Part shown: piece by piece, positions 29,041 through 38,824 of the stretch
How positions within the stretch are numbered: position 1 is the first letter of the stretch
How the letters are laid out: each line of letters opens with the position of its first letter
Made by a program: the position numbers and the translations under genes
From: Actinernus sp. WN-2022
Lineage: Eukaryota; Cnidaria; Anthozoa; Actiniaria; Actinernidae
NCBI GenBank assembly: GCA_030867875.1
Contig: JAOWCC010000577.1
Coordinates: forward strand, 75,635,012-75,699,011
Direction: 5' to 3'
Length of the DNA stretch: 64,000 nucleotides
Notes under the pieces: model-generated
What the model was told of the DNA's origin: nothing
What the model saw: only the letters and a program-made list of their open reading frames with translations
Databases searched by the model: none

Positions 29041-30090
29041 ATGGGATCGAAGTGGCGTGAGGAAGATGCGGACGTAGAAGATAAGGATGAAGCTAGCGCT
29101 AAAAAACACCGCGAATACGCTGAACGCGAAACCCTGACTAATATGCGTGAGCAGATGGAGACCTCGTTCCCAACCGCACCAGATGGCGAGGCTATAGAAA
29201 TGAAAACCCTACGCGACTATACTGCACAGGGCACTAGGCCAAAAGATAACCAGGCTGAAACATCATTCATCGAGGTGAGGAGGGGTATGGTATTCACCGA
29301 TCGAATCGCAAGAGAAACAAGTGAGGATTTGGTTAAGACAATAAGGGATTTCTACCCAGACGTAGGCATACGTGGTACGTTAGAGGTATCTATCACGCCG
29401 GATGGCAGAATCGAGCTCCATGCGATGGATAGCAAAGAGAAGCCTATACCTTTGACCTCTAAGAAAGGAGAAATATACAAGAAGATGGGTAAGGACCTCA
29501 AAAGGGCTCTAGGGCCTACGCGAGAAGAGGCAGACAAGGAAGTCGAACAGGCTGAACGACAGCTAAAAGAGCATATCGAGAATGAGGAAGAGATATTTCA
29601 AGACCCTAAGTCAACTCCAGCTCAGAAAGAAGCAGCTAAGAATGAGATAATCGATGATCAAAATAAAATAGATGACCTCGAACGTCAAAAAGAAGCCCTC
29701 CAAAAAAGTATGTCACTGCGATACCGTATCAAAGCTATTTTCAAGAAGTACGGGGTTGGTGTAACTGGCGTGGTGGTCGCAGCAAGCACTGTGATTGGCG
29801 TCATAGTTTCCAAGTTGTTGAATAGTCCAAATAATACCCCAGATGATGATGGGATGTTTGATAAAATAAAAGAAGCAACGAAAAAGGGGTTAAAGGTGGC
29901 TGGAAAGGGACTAGAGGAAATAGGAAAGAAGCTGGGAGAAATCCTACCTAAAATGCTTGGACCAATTGTGAGCTTTCTATTTAGTATGGCTGGCAAGGCC
30001 GTGGGGTTATTAGCACAGAATGTTTGGCTGTTAATCGTGGCCGTAGTCGTAATCGTAATAGAGCAGTATAAATCATTGGAACGACGATAA
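29041..30090 (+). CDS. P2 coiled-coil / membrane-active virion protein candidate
   Basis: 349 residues and intact. The acidic, charged N-terminal half has long heptad-like stretches (about 160-222: EADKEVEQAERQLKEH and similar). MSLRYRIKAIFKKYGV starts at residue 224, followed by a hydrophobic segment (about 241-263), a Gly/Lys amphipathic stretch (KVAGKGLEEIGKKLGEILPK) and a C-terminal hydrophobic helix ending EQYKSLERR. It abuts the convergent tail-anchored gene with no gap. A pVI-like capsid cement or membrane-disrupting role is inferred from layout, not from family membership. Confidence 0.72.
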   Translation: MGSKWREEDADVEDKDEASAKKHREYAERETLTNMREQMETSFPTAPDGEAIEMKTLRDYTAQGTRPKDNQAETSFIEVRRGMVFTDRIARETSEDLVKTIRDFYPDVGIRGTLEVSITPDGRIELHAMDSKEKPIPLTSKKGEIYKKMGKDLKRALGPTREEADKEVEQAERQLKEHIENEEEIFQDPKSTPAQKEAAKNEIIDDQNKIDDLERQKEALQKSMSLRYRIKAIFKKYGVGVTGVVVAASTVIGVIVSKLLNSPNNTPDDDGMFDKIKEATKKGLKVAGKGLEEIGKKLGEILPKMLGPIVSFLFSMAGKAVGLLAQNVWLLIVAVVVIVIEQYKSLERR

Positions 30091-31705
30091 TCAGCGAAAC
30101 ATCATCCATGTAGATGCGGCCGCCACGATAGCCACAACTACTAAGTTAGTTTCGTGGGTGGTAATCACGTTTGCAACCTGCGTTGGTGGCTTTGTGGATT
30201 GCTTCGACGTCTCTTCCGAAATGTGTTTGCTGGCCGCAGCCGCATGTTTTGATGGTTTTTTATGCACTTCATTGATGCCATTGATTCCGAGCTGCATATC
30301 TTTGCTGACTATCTTGAGGTTATTGTTATACCCCATCACAGGTTTGAAACGTAGGTCCATGTTTCCTGGAAGAAACCATACTCCGGGAGTAACTGCATAA
30401 TTGAGGCGCATATTGTCGTCTCCAATGATCTTTTGAAAACGCTTTATGCTAGCGGCGATTCCTCCTGGTGCTACGATTTCGTCTTCGAGCAGAGAAAGAA
30501 ACTTATCACGAACCTCCTTCGCATGTCCAGACTTACCAAGTATTGATCCTATTGCTAGGTTCTGTGCTCCAAGTACGCAAATCACGTATGCCTCAATGCT
30601 TTGGTTTAATCGGCCGCGACCAATGACTGTCAATCCCGGATGGGTGTTAGCTGTGGCTGGAACAAATTGCTTCCACTGCTCAGCTGCCTCTTCGTTTATG
30701 ATGCGCGTCCTTCCAGCGCCGAGCTCTTTATCAGGGTCTCCACGAAGGTATGCCTTCATTTCGTACTCATCGCCAAAAGTAGGGTTTACATTCCACCGCT
30801 TAGCTGCCAGTATCCATGTGGATGTGGTGCCCAGGCCTGTCATACGCCCTTCTCGGAACCGAAAATCAGTTTTTAGAGAAATACCAAAATCTTTACAAAT
30901 TCGGCGGTAAACCGCTCTGCTGTGGGGGTTGTTCCAAGCAGTCCATAGTGAGGTTCCAGGAAGCGGAGCACCTATTTCCTGTAGGATTTTACGAGCCGTA
31001 AAATATATGTGAAACCTTAGCAGTGATACGACGCGCCTTGGTAGATCTTCCAGCATCTCAATGTAGATCCCACAGCCTTCTGTGGCTAGAAACATAGCAA
31101 AGTTGACCTGTTGTGGCCAGAAATTAGGGCCTCGTAGCCACTTATAAATGTCAACCATCTTACCCCCTGTGGGGCCTCCACCAGCTCCACCACCATATAA
31201 CATAACGAGGTCTGAAAAGATGTCTGGGACACCTACAGTGAAGTAACTATCCTCATTAACATAAATGTCTAGATCTTGGGAGTTGAAAGGATTTTTTACC
31301 CCATAAATCGGATGTCCAATCCAGCGGAAGGCGCATTTTCCTGGACTTGTCTGCTAATAGTAGAGACTGTGGGAAACCCCCAACCGTAACGTGTTTGTGT
31401 ATGTCATGTGGTGCATTATCGGGTTGGGTCTGGCGTTTTTCAGTTGCCTTGTGTTGCCGCTCATCTTGTACCCTCTCGTAGACTGCTTTGGTACGAAGGG
31501 CTATGTTAAGCGCCCGGCCTGTGTCTCCAAGCCAGCCCATCAACTTACCTCCTCCATCTATCGTAGTAGGGCCTTCCTCTGTGAACACACGGTGGGACAT
31601 CCCACAGTAAATGAAATCGACGTTATCCCCACCACTAGGTTCAAAGTATCTGAACGTAGCATCCGGAAATAGATACTTGAACTGCTGCCAAGCCTTATCT
31701 GCCAT
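30091..31705 (-). pseudogene. P2 tail-anchored Polinton protein (~535 aa), one frameshift
   Basis: The N-terminal piece (31,705 to about 31,290) starts MADKAWQQFKYLFPD and ends at LWGKKSFQL, where the frame shifts. The rest continues through DIYVNEDSYFTV and FWPQQVNFAMF to RGRLNQSIEAYVICVLGAQ, ending in a single hydrophobic helix and WMMFR. It has the same layout as P1 and P3. The C-terminal anchor with almost no lumenal tail suggests post-translational insertion. Function unknown; probably a virion or membrane-scaffold protein. Confidence 0.72.
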
Positions 31706-31747
31706 GCTTATTGAACATATGATATTAAAGTAAACTCGAAGTTTAAT

Positions 31748-32407
31748 ATGGTAATCTTAAATGTCACCTGTCCTACGGCTGACCATACGGTCTACTTTGA
31801 CCGACCTATTCTTATCAATAATATTTCGCTAGTCACTATTAGTCATAATTGGTGGAACCTAGCTGAGAAAGGGAGCTTTAAGTGGGATGACAATAGTGTG
31901 GTGTTTCCATACGAAATTATGGCGGGGCATTATAGTACAGAAACCTTGATAACCTACTTCGATCCCGCAGTTAAGACTGGTTTCTTGAAATTCATAGACC
32001 ACCCATTTAGGAAATATTGGATTATTGAGGTCAAGAAACCAATCCAGTTCACTAAGAATATCTGCGATTTGTTTGGTATCAAAGTAAATAAAGATGCGAC
32101 AGACTATGTGACTATCGATGTGGGGAAATACACCCTGGTGCCACACGATATTCATTATGCATATATCTACTGCGATGTGGTAGATTCCGACTTCTCACTT
32201 CTTGAGGAAAAGCCATCTAAAATCCTATATGTTCTTAATATGGGGTCCCACAAGTTTAACAACACGACTTACTACCCCCAAACTCTCCTACCCATTCGAG
32301 CCCTAGGAACAATGCGGAGCTACATTCGCCTCACAGTTCGCGATGAGAAAGGCAATATCATAGACTTCAATAAGCAGCCTATACATTTCGTATTGAAGAT
32401 TGAGTAA
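31748..32407 (+). CDS. P2 penton-like minor capsid protein candidate
   Basis: 219 residues and intact, starting MVILNVTCPTADHTVYFD. The C-terminal LTVRDEKGNIIDF plus a final LKIE strand is characteristic of single-jelly-roll Polinton pentons. KKPIQFTKNICDLFGI is conserved with P1 and P3. It is divergent from the tail-anchored gene by 42 bp and followed by the late-domain gene after 31 bp. Confidence 0.72.
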   Translation: MVILNVTCPTADHTVYFDRPILINNISLVTISHNWWNLAEKGSFKWDDNSVVFPYEIMAGHYSTETLITYFDPAVKTGFLKFIDHPFRKYWIIEVKKPIQFTKNICDLFGIKVNKDATDYVTIDVGKYTLVPHDIHYAYIYCDVVDSDFSLLEEKPSKILYVLNMGSHKFNNTTYYPQTLLPIRALGTMRSYIRLTVRDEKGNIIDFNKQPIHFVLKIE

Positions 32408-32438
32408 ATCATATAATATATAGTAAAGCTATAACATA

Positions 32439-33059
32439 ATGGCAAGCGATTCGAATCAACTACTTCCAACGGCACCACAGCTCTATCCACAGCTCGGCCC
32501 AGGGGAACGGAGTGACACTGGAAAGAATTTTCGGTTGCAAACAGTCCGAGATACGCTTTCAGATATCGAAACTCAAGAAAAACACTATGAAGGTGTGCGT
32601 AAGAAATACGCCCGCGCACAAGGAATTGTCCATGGTGTCGCTGTGGTAACAGGAGGTCTATCCGTATTATTATCAAGTTCTGGATTGGGAGTTGCTCTAA
32701 CTGGGATTGGAATAGTGATTGGTCTACCGCTTGGTGTTATCGGTGGACTCTGTGGATTAATTTCAGCATCTACAACTGTGGGGGCTAAAAAGATCGGAAA
32801 AAAAGTTTCTAAACATGAGAAAACCGCTATGTTAGCTAAAGCAAAAATTAATACGATTCGTGATCTAGTATCGAAGGCCCTTCGCGATGAAAATATATCT
32901 GACTCAGAATACGGTCTCATCCTCGCTGAAGCAGATAAATACGAGATTATGAGGTCTGAAATTCGCCGAGAGACTTCGATGAGTGAAAAAAATATGGAAC
33001 AAATTCGAACCGAAGTGCGAAAGGAAATGCGAGAAAAACTTGGCAGTCTAGTGGGATAA
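32439..33059 (+). CDS. P2 late-domain (PTAP/LYPxL) membrane-hairpin protein
   Basis: 206 residues and intact. PTAP lies at residues 10-13 and LYPQL at 15-19, matching the Tsg101- and ALIX-binding late-domain consensus used by retroviruses. A P2-specific insertion (GPGERSDTGK) separates them from the conserved NFRLQTVRDTL helix. EKHYEGVRKKYARAQ, a glycine-rich hydrophobic hairpin (about 65-115) and a charged C-terminus follow. Codons in the motifs differ synonymously from P1 (CCAACGGCACCA against CCGACAGCACCA). Budding or membrane recruitment is inferred. Confidence 0.82.
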   Translation: MASDSNQLLPTAPQLYPQLGPGERSDTGKNFRLQTVRDTLSDIETQEKHYEGVRKKYARAQGIVHGVAVVTGGLSVLLSSSGLGVALTGIGIVIGLPLGVIGGLCGLISASTTVGAKKIGKKVSKHEKTAMLAKAKINTIRDLVSKALRDENISDSEYGLILAEADKYEIMRSEIRRETSMSEKNMEQIRTEVRKEMREKLGSLVG

Positions 33060-33130
33060 AAATAGATATATCCTATGAAAGAAACCGGCGTGGATTTTAT
33101 TTTAACTTCACTAAGGGCGAAATAGTATAA
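33049..33130 (+). other. Conserved -1 frame peptide after the P2 late-domain gene
   Basis: The -1 frame spanning the stop encodes KIDISYERNRRGFYFNFTK before TAA at 33,128-33,130, matching the P1 peptide at 17,593-17,650 in the same relative frame. Confidence 0.5.
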
Positions 33131-33800
33131 ATTACCGTGTTGTTTTGGTTCATATGCAAATTTCTGTCGGTACGCAGGTGGTATTGATGGCGCAATACTC
33201 GTGGTATTGATGGCGTCATATAGACCACGGGGCCGGCACGCAGGTGACAACTCGTGATGTTGATGGCGCAATAGAGATCATGACTCATCACTATCGGCAT
33301 TGTCGTTTACCTATGGAGCACGGAAGGTTTCTCGCGCTCGTTAGAGACTTAAATGGCGTTCTTGATCAAGTTAGGGGAGTTCATAGACACGGTAAAGGCT
33401 AAATTGACCGGAGAAGAATTCATACCATCTTGCCGAGACCCACACGGAACTAATTGGACAAGAACTCGCGATCGACCGACCGACAAAGAGGAAAATGCCA
33501 CTCGAAGAGGTGAAAGCCTAAACGTCGAGCGTTAAATGGACTTCACAGGAATCGAAGAATACGTGAAATCATAGACTGCTTCGAAAGCATCAAACTAATT
33601 TCTAAGACCCTCAAAGGTAACCAGAAAAAAAAACGTGTCGCAAATTTAGGATGTACGGCGGAGTCGAATATCTTCGTTCACAGTTGGTGAATCATTTTAT
33701 GTTCCTTGTCTTTTTTACACGAGTAATAGTTTAAAAATTTGTTTAAAAATTTCCTAGAGATGAATTTCGACGTTTAAATCGTAAACGGCTGATACAAGGC
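33131..33800 (+). other. P2 right-end region with a possible decayed PLA2-like ORF
   Basis: A word GGTATTGATGGCG repeats with variants at about 33,178-33,275. A 60-codon ORF at 33,353-33,535 has FIPSCRDPHGTNW where parvovirus-type phospholipase A2 domains of some Polintons have a PG..CGPGT..L pattern. The match is weak, and a downstream frame with FESIKLISKTLKGN would be its displaced tail. Nothing here is certain. Confidence 0.25.
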
Positions 33801-34010
33801 GTTTTGGAAGTAATTATGTAAAAAAGCGGTCATTGTCGGACCGGTTTGGTAATTATGTAAAATTATGTGAAAAAGCGGTCCGACAAGGACCGGTTTGGTA
33901 ATTATGTAAAAAAGCGGTCCGGCAAGGACCGGTTTGGTAATTCAGTATAAATTATGTAAAAAAGCGGTCCGACAAGGACCGTTTTCATAATTTGACATAC
34001 AATAAAAACT
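33801..34010. repeat. Hairpin-bearing tandem repeat GCGGTCCGACAAGGACCG
   Basis: Three to four units of roughly 40-55 bp each contain AAAAAGCGGTCCGACAAGGACCG, a perfect short stem-loop (CGGTCC / GGACCG), followed by GTTTGGTAATTATG. An AATAAA lies directly beyond at about 34,001-34,006. The hairpins with a polyadenylation word suggest a 3'-end processing region, but this is unproven. Confidence 0.7.
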
Positions 34011-34074
34011 ATTTGTGTACATAGCACGTTGAAGTTGTTTTATTGACCCCCAGTTTTGCTTTTGGGTTCTTTCT

Positions 34075-34485
34075 TTATCGGGATTTTTTCTTCTCGTGTA
34101 TTTCACTATCGCTAGTTAGACCGTGTCTCATATAGATGGGCTCAAAGTGGGAATTGTAAGCAATCAACTCATTGATAAAACGCACGACCGAACCCTTATG
34201 TATATCACATCGTTTAACAACGTCGTTATCGTCGTAGCATACGTCATTCTTGGAAATATGGAAGATCCTAGCCAAATTGTCTCGCTCATTATCATTACAA
34301 ACAGACCTAAGACCAAAAATGAGTACTTGTCTTAGGAACTCTCGATCTACGTTTTTGTAGCGTGCTAGAGATGCTGCATCATTTAGATGTTTTGAAGTCA
34401 AAGAGATGCTTGCAAATGATGTAGGACCGGCATACTCTACGATCTTAGTCAAGATTTCTATAGGAAGGTACAATATATTAGCCAT
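34075..34485 (-). pseudogene. Mirror-image truncated F-box gene at the P2 right TIR
   Basis: The first ~88 codons repeat the left F-box gene (MANILYLPIEILTKIVEYAG...) because they lie within the TIR. At the inner TIR edge (34,221) the frame runs on into unrelated sequence for about 48 codons (VVKRCDIHKGS...). It has an F-box but no ankyrin repeats. It could be transcribed from the same TIR promoter, giving a bare F-box protein. Confidence 0.7.
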
Positions 34486-34776
34486 AGTATACTTCCGATG
34501 TTTCGATATAGTAGCTGTGATATCCCCTCATAATATGATGGTGCCATATCTCTAATTAGGGTTTCTTAATGGTCACATTAAATGTGTGTTGGTGGTAGTT
34601 CTTACTGGGGGAATAAAAGGGGCTTATATAAGGAGAATATGTGTTGGCTATGGATATCAATGGGGGGATCAGGAGGGATTATATAAGGAACATGTGTGTG
34701 GGTGGTGGTCCTGAGCGGGGGACTAATGGGGGCTTATAAAAGGACGTGAATTAGAACCCCCATTGTATATACTACT
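34221..34776. repeat. P2 right terminal inverted repeat
   Basis: Reverse complement of 21,045-21,600 over 556 bp, ending GTATATACTACT at 34,776. Visible differences from the left arm include CTCAGG for CTAAGG, GGCACC for GGTACC and one Asp-to-His codon in the F-box gene. Confidence 0.92.
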
Positions 34777-34781
34777 CAAAT
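34777..34781. other. P2 target-site duplication (right), CAAAT
   Basis: Matches the left CAAAT at 21,040-21,044. Confidence 0.8.
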
Positions 34782-35035
34782 ATATATTATAATGTTCGGA
34801 GTTATTCTTATTCATTTCAAACCAAAGACAGATAGATCAGTATCTCGAATTATACCGTCAACTGATTTGCATACAATTAGCTTCCAGAGTAATGTTTGCT
34901 TCGAAATTTTAGAAATTCAAAATTAATAAGCACTAAAGGAAATGTTTTGGAGGGTTATTTTACTTAATGGCATAGTTTCCATGAGTAAAATGCTTTCATT
35001 GGGTGAGTCGATTGCCATGAGATCGCACTGTGGCG

Positions 35036-35125
35036 TTCGAACGGATTGCTTGTGGCATTCGAACGGTTGTTTGTAGCGTTCGAACGGCCACATGAAACTT
35101 TCGAACGGATTGAGTGGATCGTTTA
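35036..35125. repeat. CGTTCGAACGG palindromic minisatellite (right array)
   Basis: Four or five copies of GCGTTCGAACGG-like units spaced about 22-24 bp, with ATTGCTTGTG-type spacers. It is the same family as 18,778-19,065. Confidence 0.8.
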
Positions 35126-36035
35126 AACGGGCTAGGAAAAAATCCAAAAATTGGAGTTATTTTTGATAAAACGATATCCATGTCCTTACATATTAAGAGC
35201 ATATGTAAATCTGCCTTCTACCATCTAAGGAACATCGCTCGTATTAGGAAATACTTATCACTCATGACCACTGAGAAGCTTGTGCATGCATTCGTGACAT
35301 CCAAGTTAGATTCTTGTAATTCACTGTTGTACGGACTACCAAAGAATCAAACACATAAATTACAATATGTACTTAATGCGGATGCACGTCTTATATCCTG
35401 TACACGTAAATATGATGATGTCACCCCTGTCCTTATTCAACTGCACTGGCTACCAATAGAACAACGGATTATCTTCAAGATTCTACTTTTAACCTTCAAG
35501 GCACTAAATGGACTTGCACCTAATTATATAATGGAAATGATTAATCACTACAAGCCTACCAGAAACCTAAGATCATCCAATGCTTTTTACTTACAAGTAA
35601 AATACAATCTAAAAACATACGGAAGTCGTGCCTTTTCTGTTACAGCTCCTCATTTATGGAACAAACTGCCCATAAACATAAGAAAGTCTTTGTGTCTCTC
35701 GAAATTCAAATCTCAGTTAAAAACTTATCTATTTAAACTTTCTTATAACTTAAATTAACTCATGCAGGGCCTGTAACTTGAATATTTTTTATCATAATGT
35801 TTTTATATTACATGTTATGTCTATTTTTTAGATAAGTTAGAATTTTTTATCAGTCATTAGTATAGCAAAGGGTTTTCTATTTCATTTTCTATATTATATT
35901 TTATGTGCTTTTATTAGATTAGTTAGGTTTTTATAACTTTTTTAAACTTCAGATTGTTACTATTTTAATTATTGTAAAGCGCTTAGAACAGTTTGGATAA
36001 GCGCTATATATATATAAGTGTTATTATTATTATTA
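35126..36035 (+). mobile_element. L2/CR1-like retrotransposon 3' fragment
   Basis: The open frame to 35,758 encodes the post-palm C-terminal region of a non-LTR reverse transcriptase: IGVIFDKTISMSLHI, then KLDSCNSLLYGLP, LHWLPIEQRIIFKILLLTFKAL, LRSSN and LWNKLPINIR, ending YLFKL. The 3' end has GCGCTTAGAACAGTTTGGAT, GCGCTATATA and a short (ATT)n run at about 36,020-36,035, the usual L2/CR1 3' tail. It is 5' truncated, so it is dead on arrival. Confidence 0.8.
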
Positions 36036-36039
36036 ACGC

Positions 36040-36716
36040 TCCCCATTGCTTCTCTACACTCCACATAAATATTAGAAGTCTCAAGAAACACTTCAATGAC
36101 TTTACAGAGTATCTTATCCACCATTTATTTAACTTTTTCTGTCATTGCTTTATCAGAAACATGGTTAGATTATTATATGAACCATGAACTTGAGAAAGTT
36201 CTTAAATGGATTAATGCTAATAACCTCTCTCTTCACCCAGATAAAACTAAATATATATTCTTCCATCCTAGTAAAACAAAAGTTAATCTCGATGATCTTA
36301 ATATTCGATTGATGTGTAAAATTTGTAAAAGGTGTAAAATTAATAAGACTCCACAGACTAAATTCCTAGGTATTATCATTCACCAACAGCTATCCTGGAC
36401 TGCTCATATTCAAACTATTACTTCCAAAATTTCTAAAACAATTGGGATTATATCCAAATCTCGACAATTGTTTCGAAAAGCCACTCTCTCCGTTTTATAT
36501 AGCTCGCTTGTTTTGCCATACTTACAATGCTGCATTTTAACCTGGGCAGCAACCTATAAGTCACACCTACAACCTTTATTACTTTGTCAAAAAAAAGTTG
36601 CTCGTATAATAACTCACTCTCCTCCACTCGCACATATTAATACATTTTTTTCTTATGCAAGACCACCATTCCTAAGCCTTGATTTTTCATGTGTGAGTAT
36701 AAACTTTGTTAACTGA
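36040..36716 (+). pseudogene. Second L2/CR1-like fragment, endonuclease joined to RT C-terminus
   Basis: The frame begins with endonuclease N-terminal residues (LHINIRSLKKHFNDF, then VIALSETWL after a frameshift) and passes directly, without most of the EN and RT palm, into KVLKWINANNLSLHPDKT, KFLGIIIHQQLSW and later RT thumb residues. An internal deletion of well over 1 kb is implied. Confidence 0.7.
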
Positions 36717-36808
36717 TTTTGATAATATTGCTAATGTTCTATTCTAAATATAAAATAAATGTATACTTTTATTGAAAATATGATGTAAGCAGTTTATTCT
36801 ATTTTCAG

Positions 36809-36901
36809 CTTCGCTCGCAGATCCTACATGGAGCGTTCATTGCTGTTGCTGTGTTTAAACAGTAATGTCATCATATCAGAGGATCAGATACCAATGATCA
36901 G
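36809..36901 (+). other. Candidate internal exon of an unknown cellular gene
   Basis: TTCTATTTTCAG precedes and GTGAGT follows a 93-bp segment open in one frame (FARRSYMERSLLLLCLNSN...). Both splice sites are strong. No domain is recognised. Confidence 0.45.
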
Positions 36902-37299
36902 GTGAGTATAAGTTTGATTTTCCACTGGCTGAGGAAAGAATAGTCCCCCCCCCCCCCAATTGTAAAGGGTTTAAAGGATTCAGTCTCAAGGAATTGATCA
37001 ACAAAGTAAACAACTCAGGCACAATTCCAAGGCCGAAAAGGACAAAACAAAGAGAAGTAGCAGTAGTGCATAACAAAAGATATGGAAGCATTATGATAAG
37101 ATGGACATGACATTGTCAAACAGACACAAACGTCAACCTCCATATTTGGCTGACTCTGACAGAAAGCAGCACTGTGGATAACATTACCCATTCTAATCCA
37201 GATAATGCTTCCAAACATAGCCATGCCATTTATGTAAGTTAAGGAAAGCTGAATTTTGTATTTAGAAAGCTTTTGTAGATACATCTGCCAGCTATACTG

Positions 37300-37505
37300 T
37301 CTTATAAATAAGAAGTATGGGCAAGGGAGAAGTTACATGCAGAAGTGTGATACCTGTGATTCTGAAATGGAGATTTATACCAAAGTGTCCATGAATCAGA
37401 CACAGGTTTGGTGAGCGTGTATATTGAAGATGATGAATTCTACTGCCCTCACTGTGTTGGGACTAAATATGCGACATATCAGGACCAAGAGAGTAAAGAA
37501 ATAAT
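37300..37505 (+). pseudogene. Possible zinc-finger exon remnant before P3
   Basis: One frame gives KCDTCDSEMEIYTKV and another FYCPHCVGTKYATY, together resembling CxxC...CxxC treble-clef or PHD-like knuckles broken by a frameshift. It ends in TAA at about 37,507. P3 homology starts right after. Weak call. Confidence 0.25.
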
Positions 37506-37519
37506 ATAAAGTTGCAGTC

Positions 37520-38824
37520 TTGAATTCGGAAATGTATTGGGCTATGAGTCAATATCTACCAACAGGAGGGTTTGAGTGGTGCCTACCAACAGAAGAACAA
37601 ATCATCCAGCACGCAAGCAATTCAGATAAGGGTTACATCCTCGAAGTCGACCTTGAATATCCTAGAGAACTTCACAACGCACACAACAGCTATCCGCTAG
37701 CTCCCGAGAGAATGCAAGTGGATAAAGCTTGGTTCTCAGAGTATCAAACTGATCTATTTGAGGAACTATACAAAGGCAACGGATCTTTGAAAGCAGAAAA
37801 GCCCGTGCCCAACCTATATGACAAAGAACGATATGTGCTCCACTACCGCAACCTACAACTATACTTATCTCTAGGTATGCGTTTGAAAAAGATCCACAGA
37901 GCACTACGATTCAACCAATCCCCATGGATGGAGCTATACATACGAATGAATACAGAGCTACGAAAACAAGCGAATAGCACTTTCGAGCAAGACCTCTACA
38001 AACTGATGAACAATAGCGTATTTGGCAAAACAATGGAAAATCTACGAAAGCGTGTAGATATCGAACTAGTGCGCTCTTCAGAAGGAATCAGACTACAGCG
38101 TCTCTTGAATAAACCTAGCTATGCTCGCTCCACAATCTTTGACGACGACCTAGCCGCCGTGCACAACTACAAAAGCAAGTTACTACTAAACCGCCCGGTA
38201 TATGTTGGAATGTCAATTCTAGATCTCTCCAAACATCTGATGTACGACTTCTACTATAACGAGCTCAAGAAGCAGTATGGACAACGATGTAATCTACTAT
38301 ATACAGATACCGACAGTCTATTGCTATATATTGAAACTGAAGACATCTATGCAGACATGGCTATCAACAAACATCTCTATGATACGAGCAACTACAGCAA
38401 GGGCCATCCGCTGTATAACATAGATAACAAGAAAGTACTTGGCAAAATGAAAGACGAATGTGGAGGTATTCCCATTGTGGAATATGTTGGACTACGATCA
38501 AAGCTCTACTCGATCTTGAAAGCAAATGGCGGCGAGATTCGTAAAGCTAAAGGCACTAAGAAGGCAGTTGTGAAACATCGTATTCGTCATGATCAATACA
38601 AAGAGTACTTACTAGATAAGAAAGTATTTCGCCATGGGATGGATATGCTTCGAAGCGAAGGGCACAGGATGTATGGTATGCATATGAATAAAGTATCTCT
38701 ATCACCATTTGACTCTAAGCGCTGGATTTCAGCAAACGGAATCGATACACTAGCCTATGGGCATAAAAACACCATTCCAGAGGAGTTAAACTTAGACGAT
38801 TTTATTTGCGAGCTGCTATCCTAG
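37520..38824 (+). pseudogene. P3 protein-primed DNA polymerase B, C-terminal ~430 residues
   Basis: The open frame starts just beyond motif A (VDLEYPRELHNAHN is the post-motif-A segment), keeps motif B (KLMNNSVFGKTMENL) and motif C (LLYTDTDSLLLYI), and ends WISANGIDTLAYGH...DFICELLS. The exonuclease and TP-binding regions are missing. No stops lie within the remaining part. It overlaps the convergent integrase by 23 bp at its end. Confidence 0.85.

Larger units (their letters stand above)
21045..34776 (+). mobile_element. Polinton/Maverick copy P2, bounded element (13,732 bp)
   Basis: The element is delimited by 556-bp inverted repeats (21,045-21,600 and 34,221-34,776) that start AGTAGTATATAC and end with a 5-bp duplication. 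The content in order is F-box/ankyrin, zinc ribbon, deleted PolB, integrase, pseudo-protease, three small membrane proteins, ~205-aa protein, ATPase, capsid, coiled-coil protein, tail-anchored protein, penton-like and late-domain protein. No adenovirus-type cysteine protease was found. It is shorter than typical 15-20 kb Polintons because PolB is internally deleted. Confidence 0.88.

Noticed and set aside
33353..33535. Phospholipase A2-like (parvovirus VP1-type) gene
   Set aside because: Only a faint pattern is visible (FIPSCRDPHGTNW), the catalytic HD pair is not seen and the frame breaks. Kept as a low-confidence note only.
21045..34776. Herpes-, pox- or retrovirus-type endogenous virus
   Set aside because: Protein-primed PolB motifs, RVE integrase, A32-like ATPase, hexon/penton-like proteins and TIRs all point to Polinton/adintovirus; there are no LTRs, gag or envelope genes.
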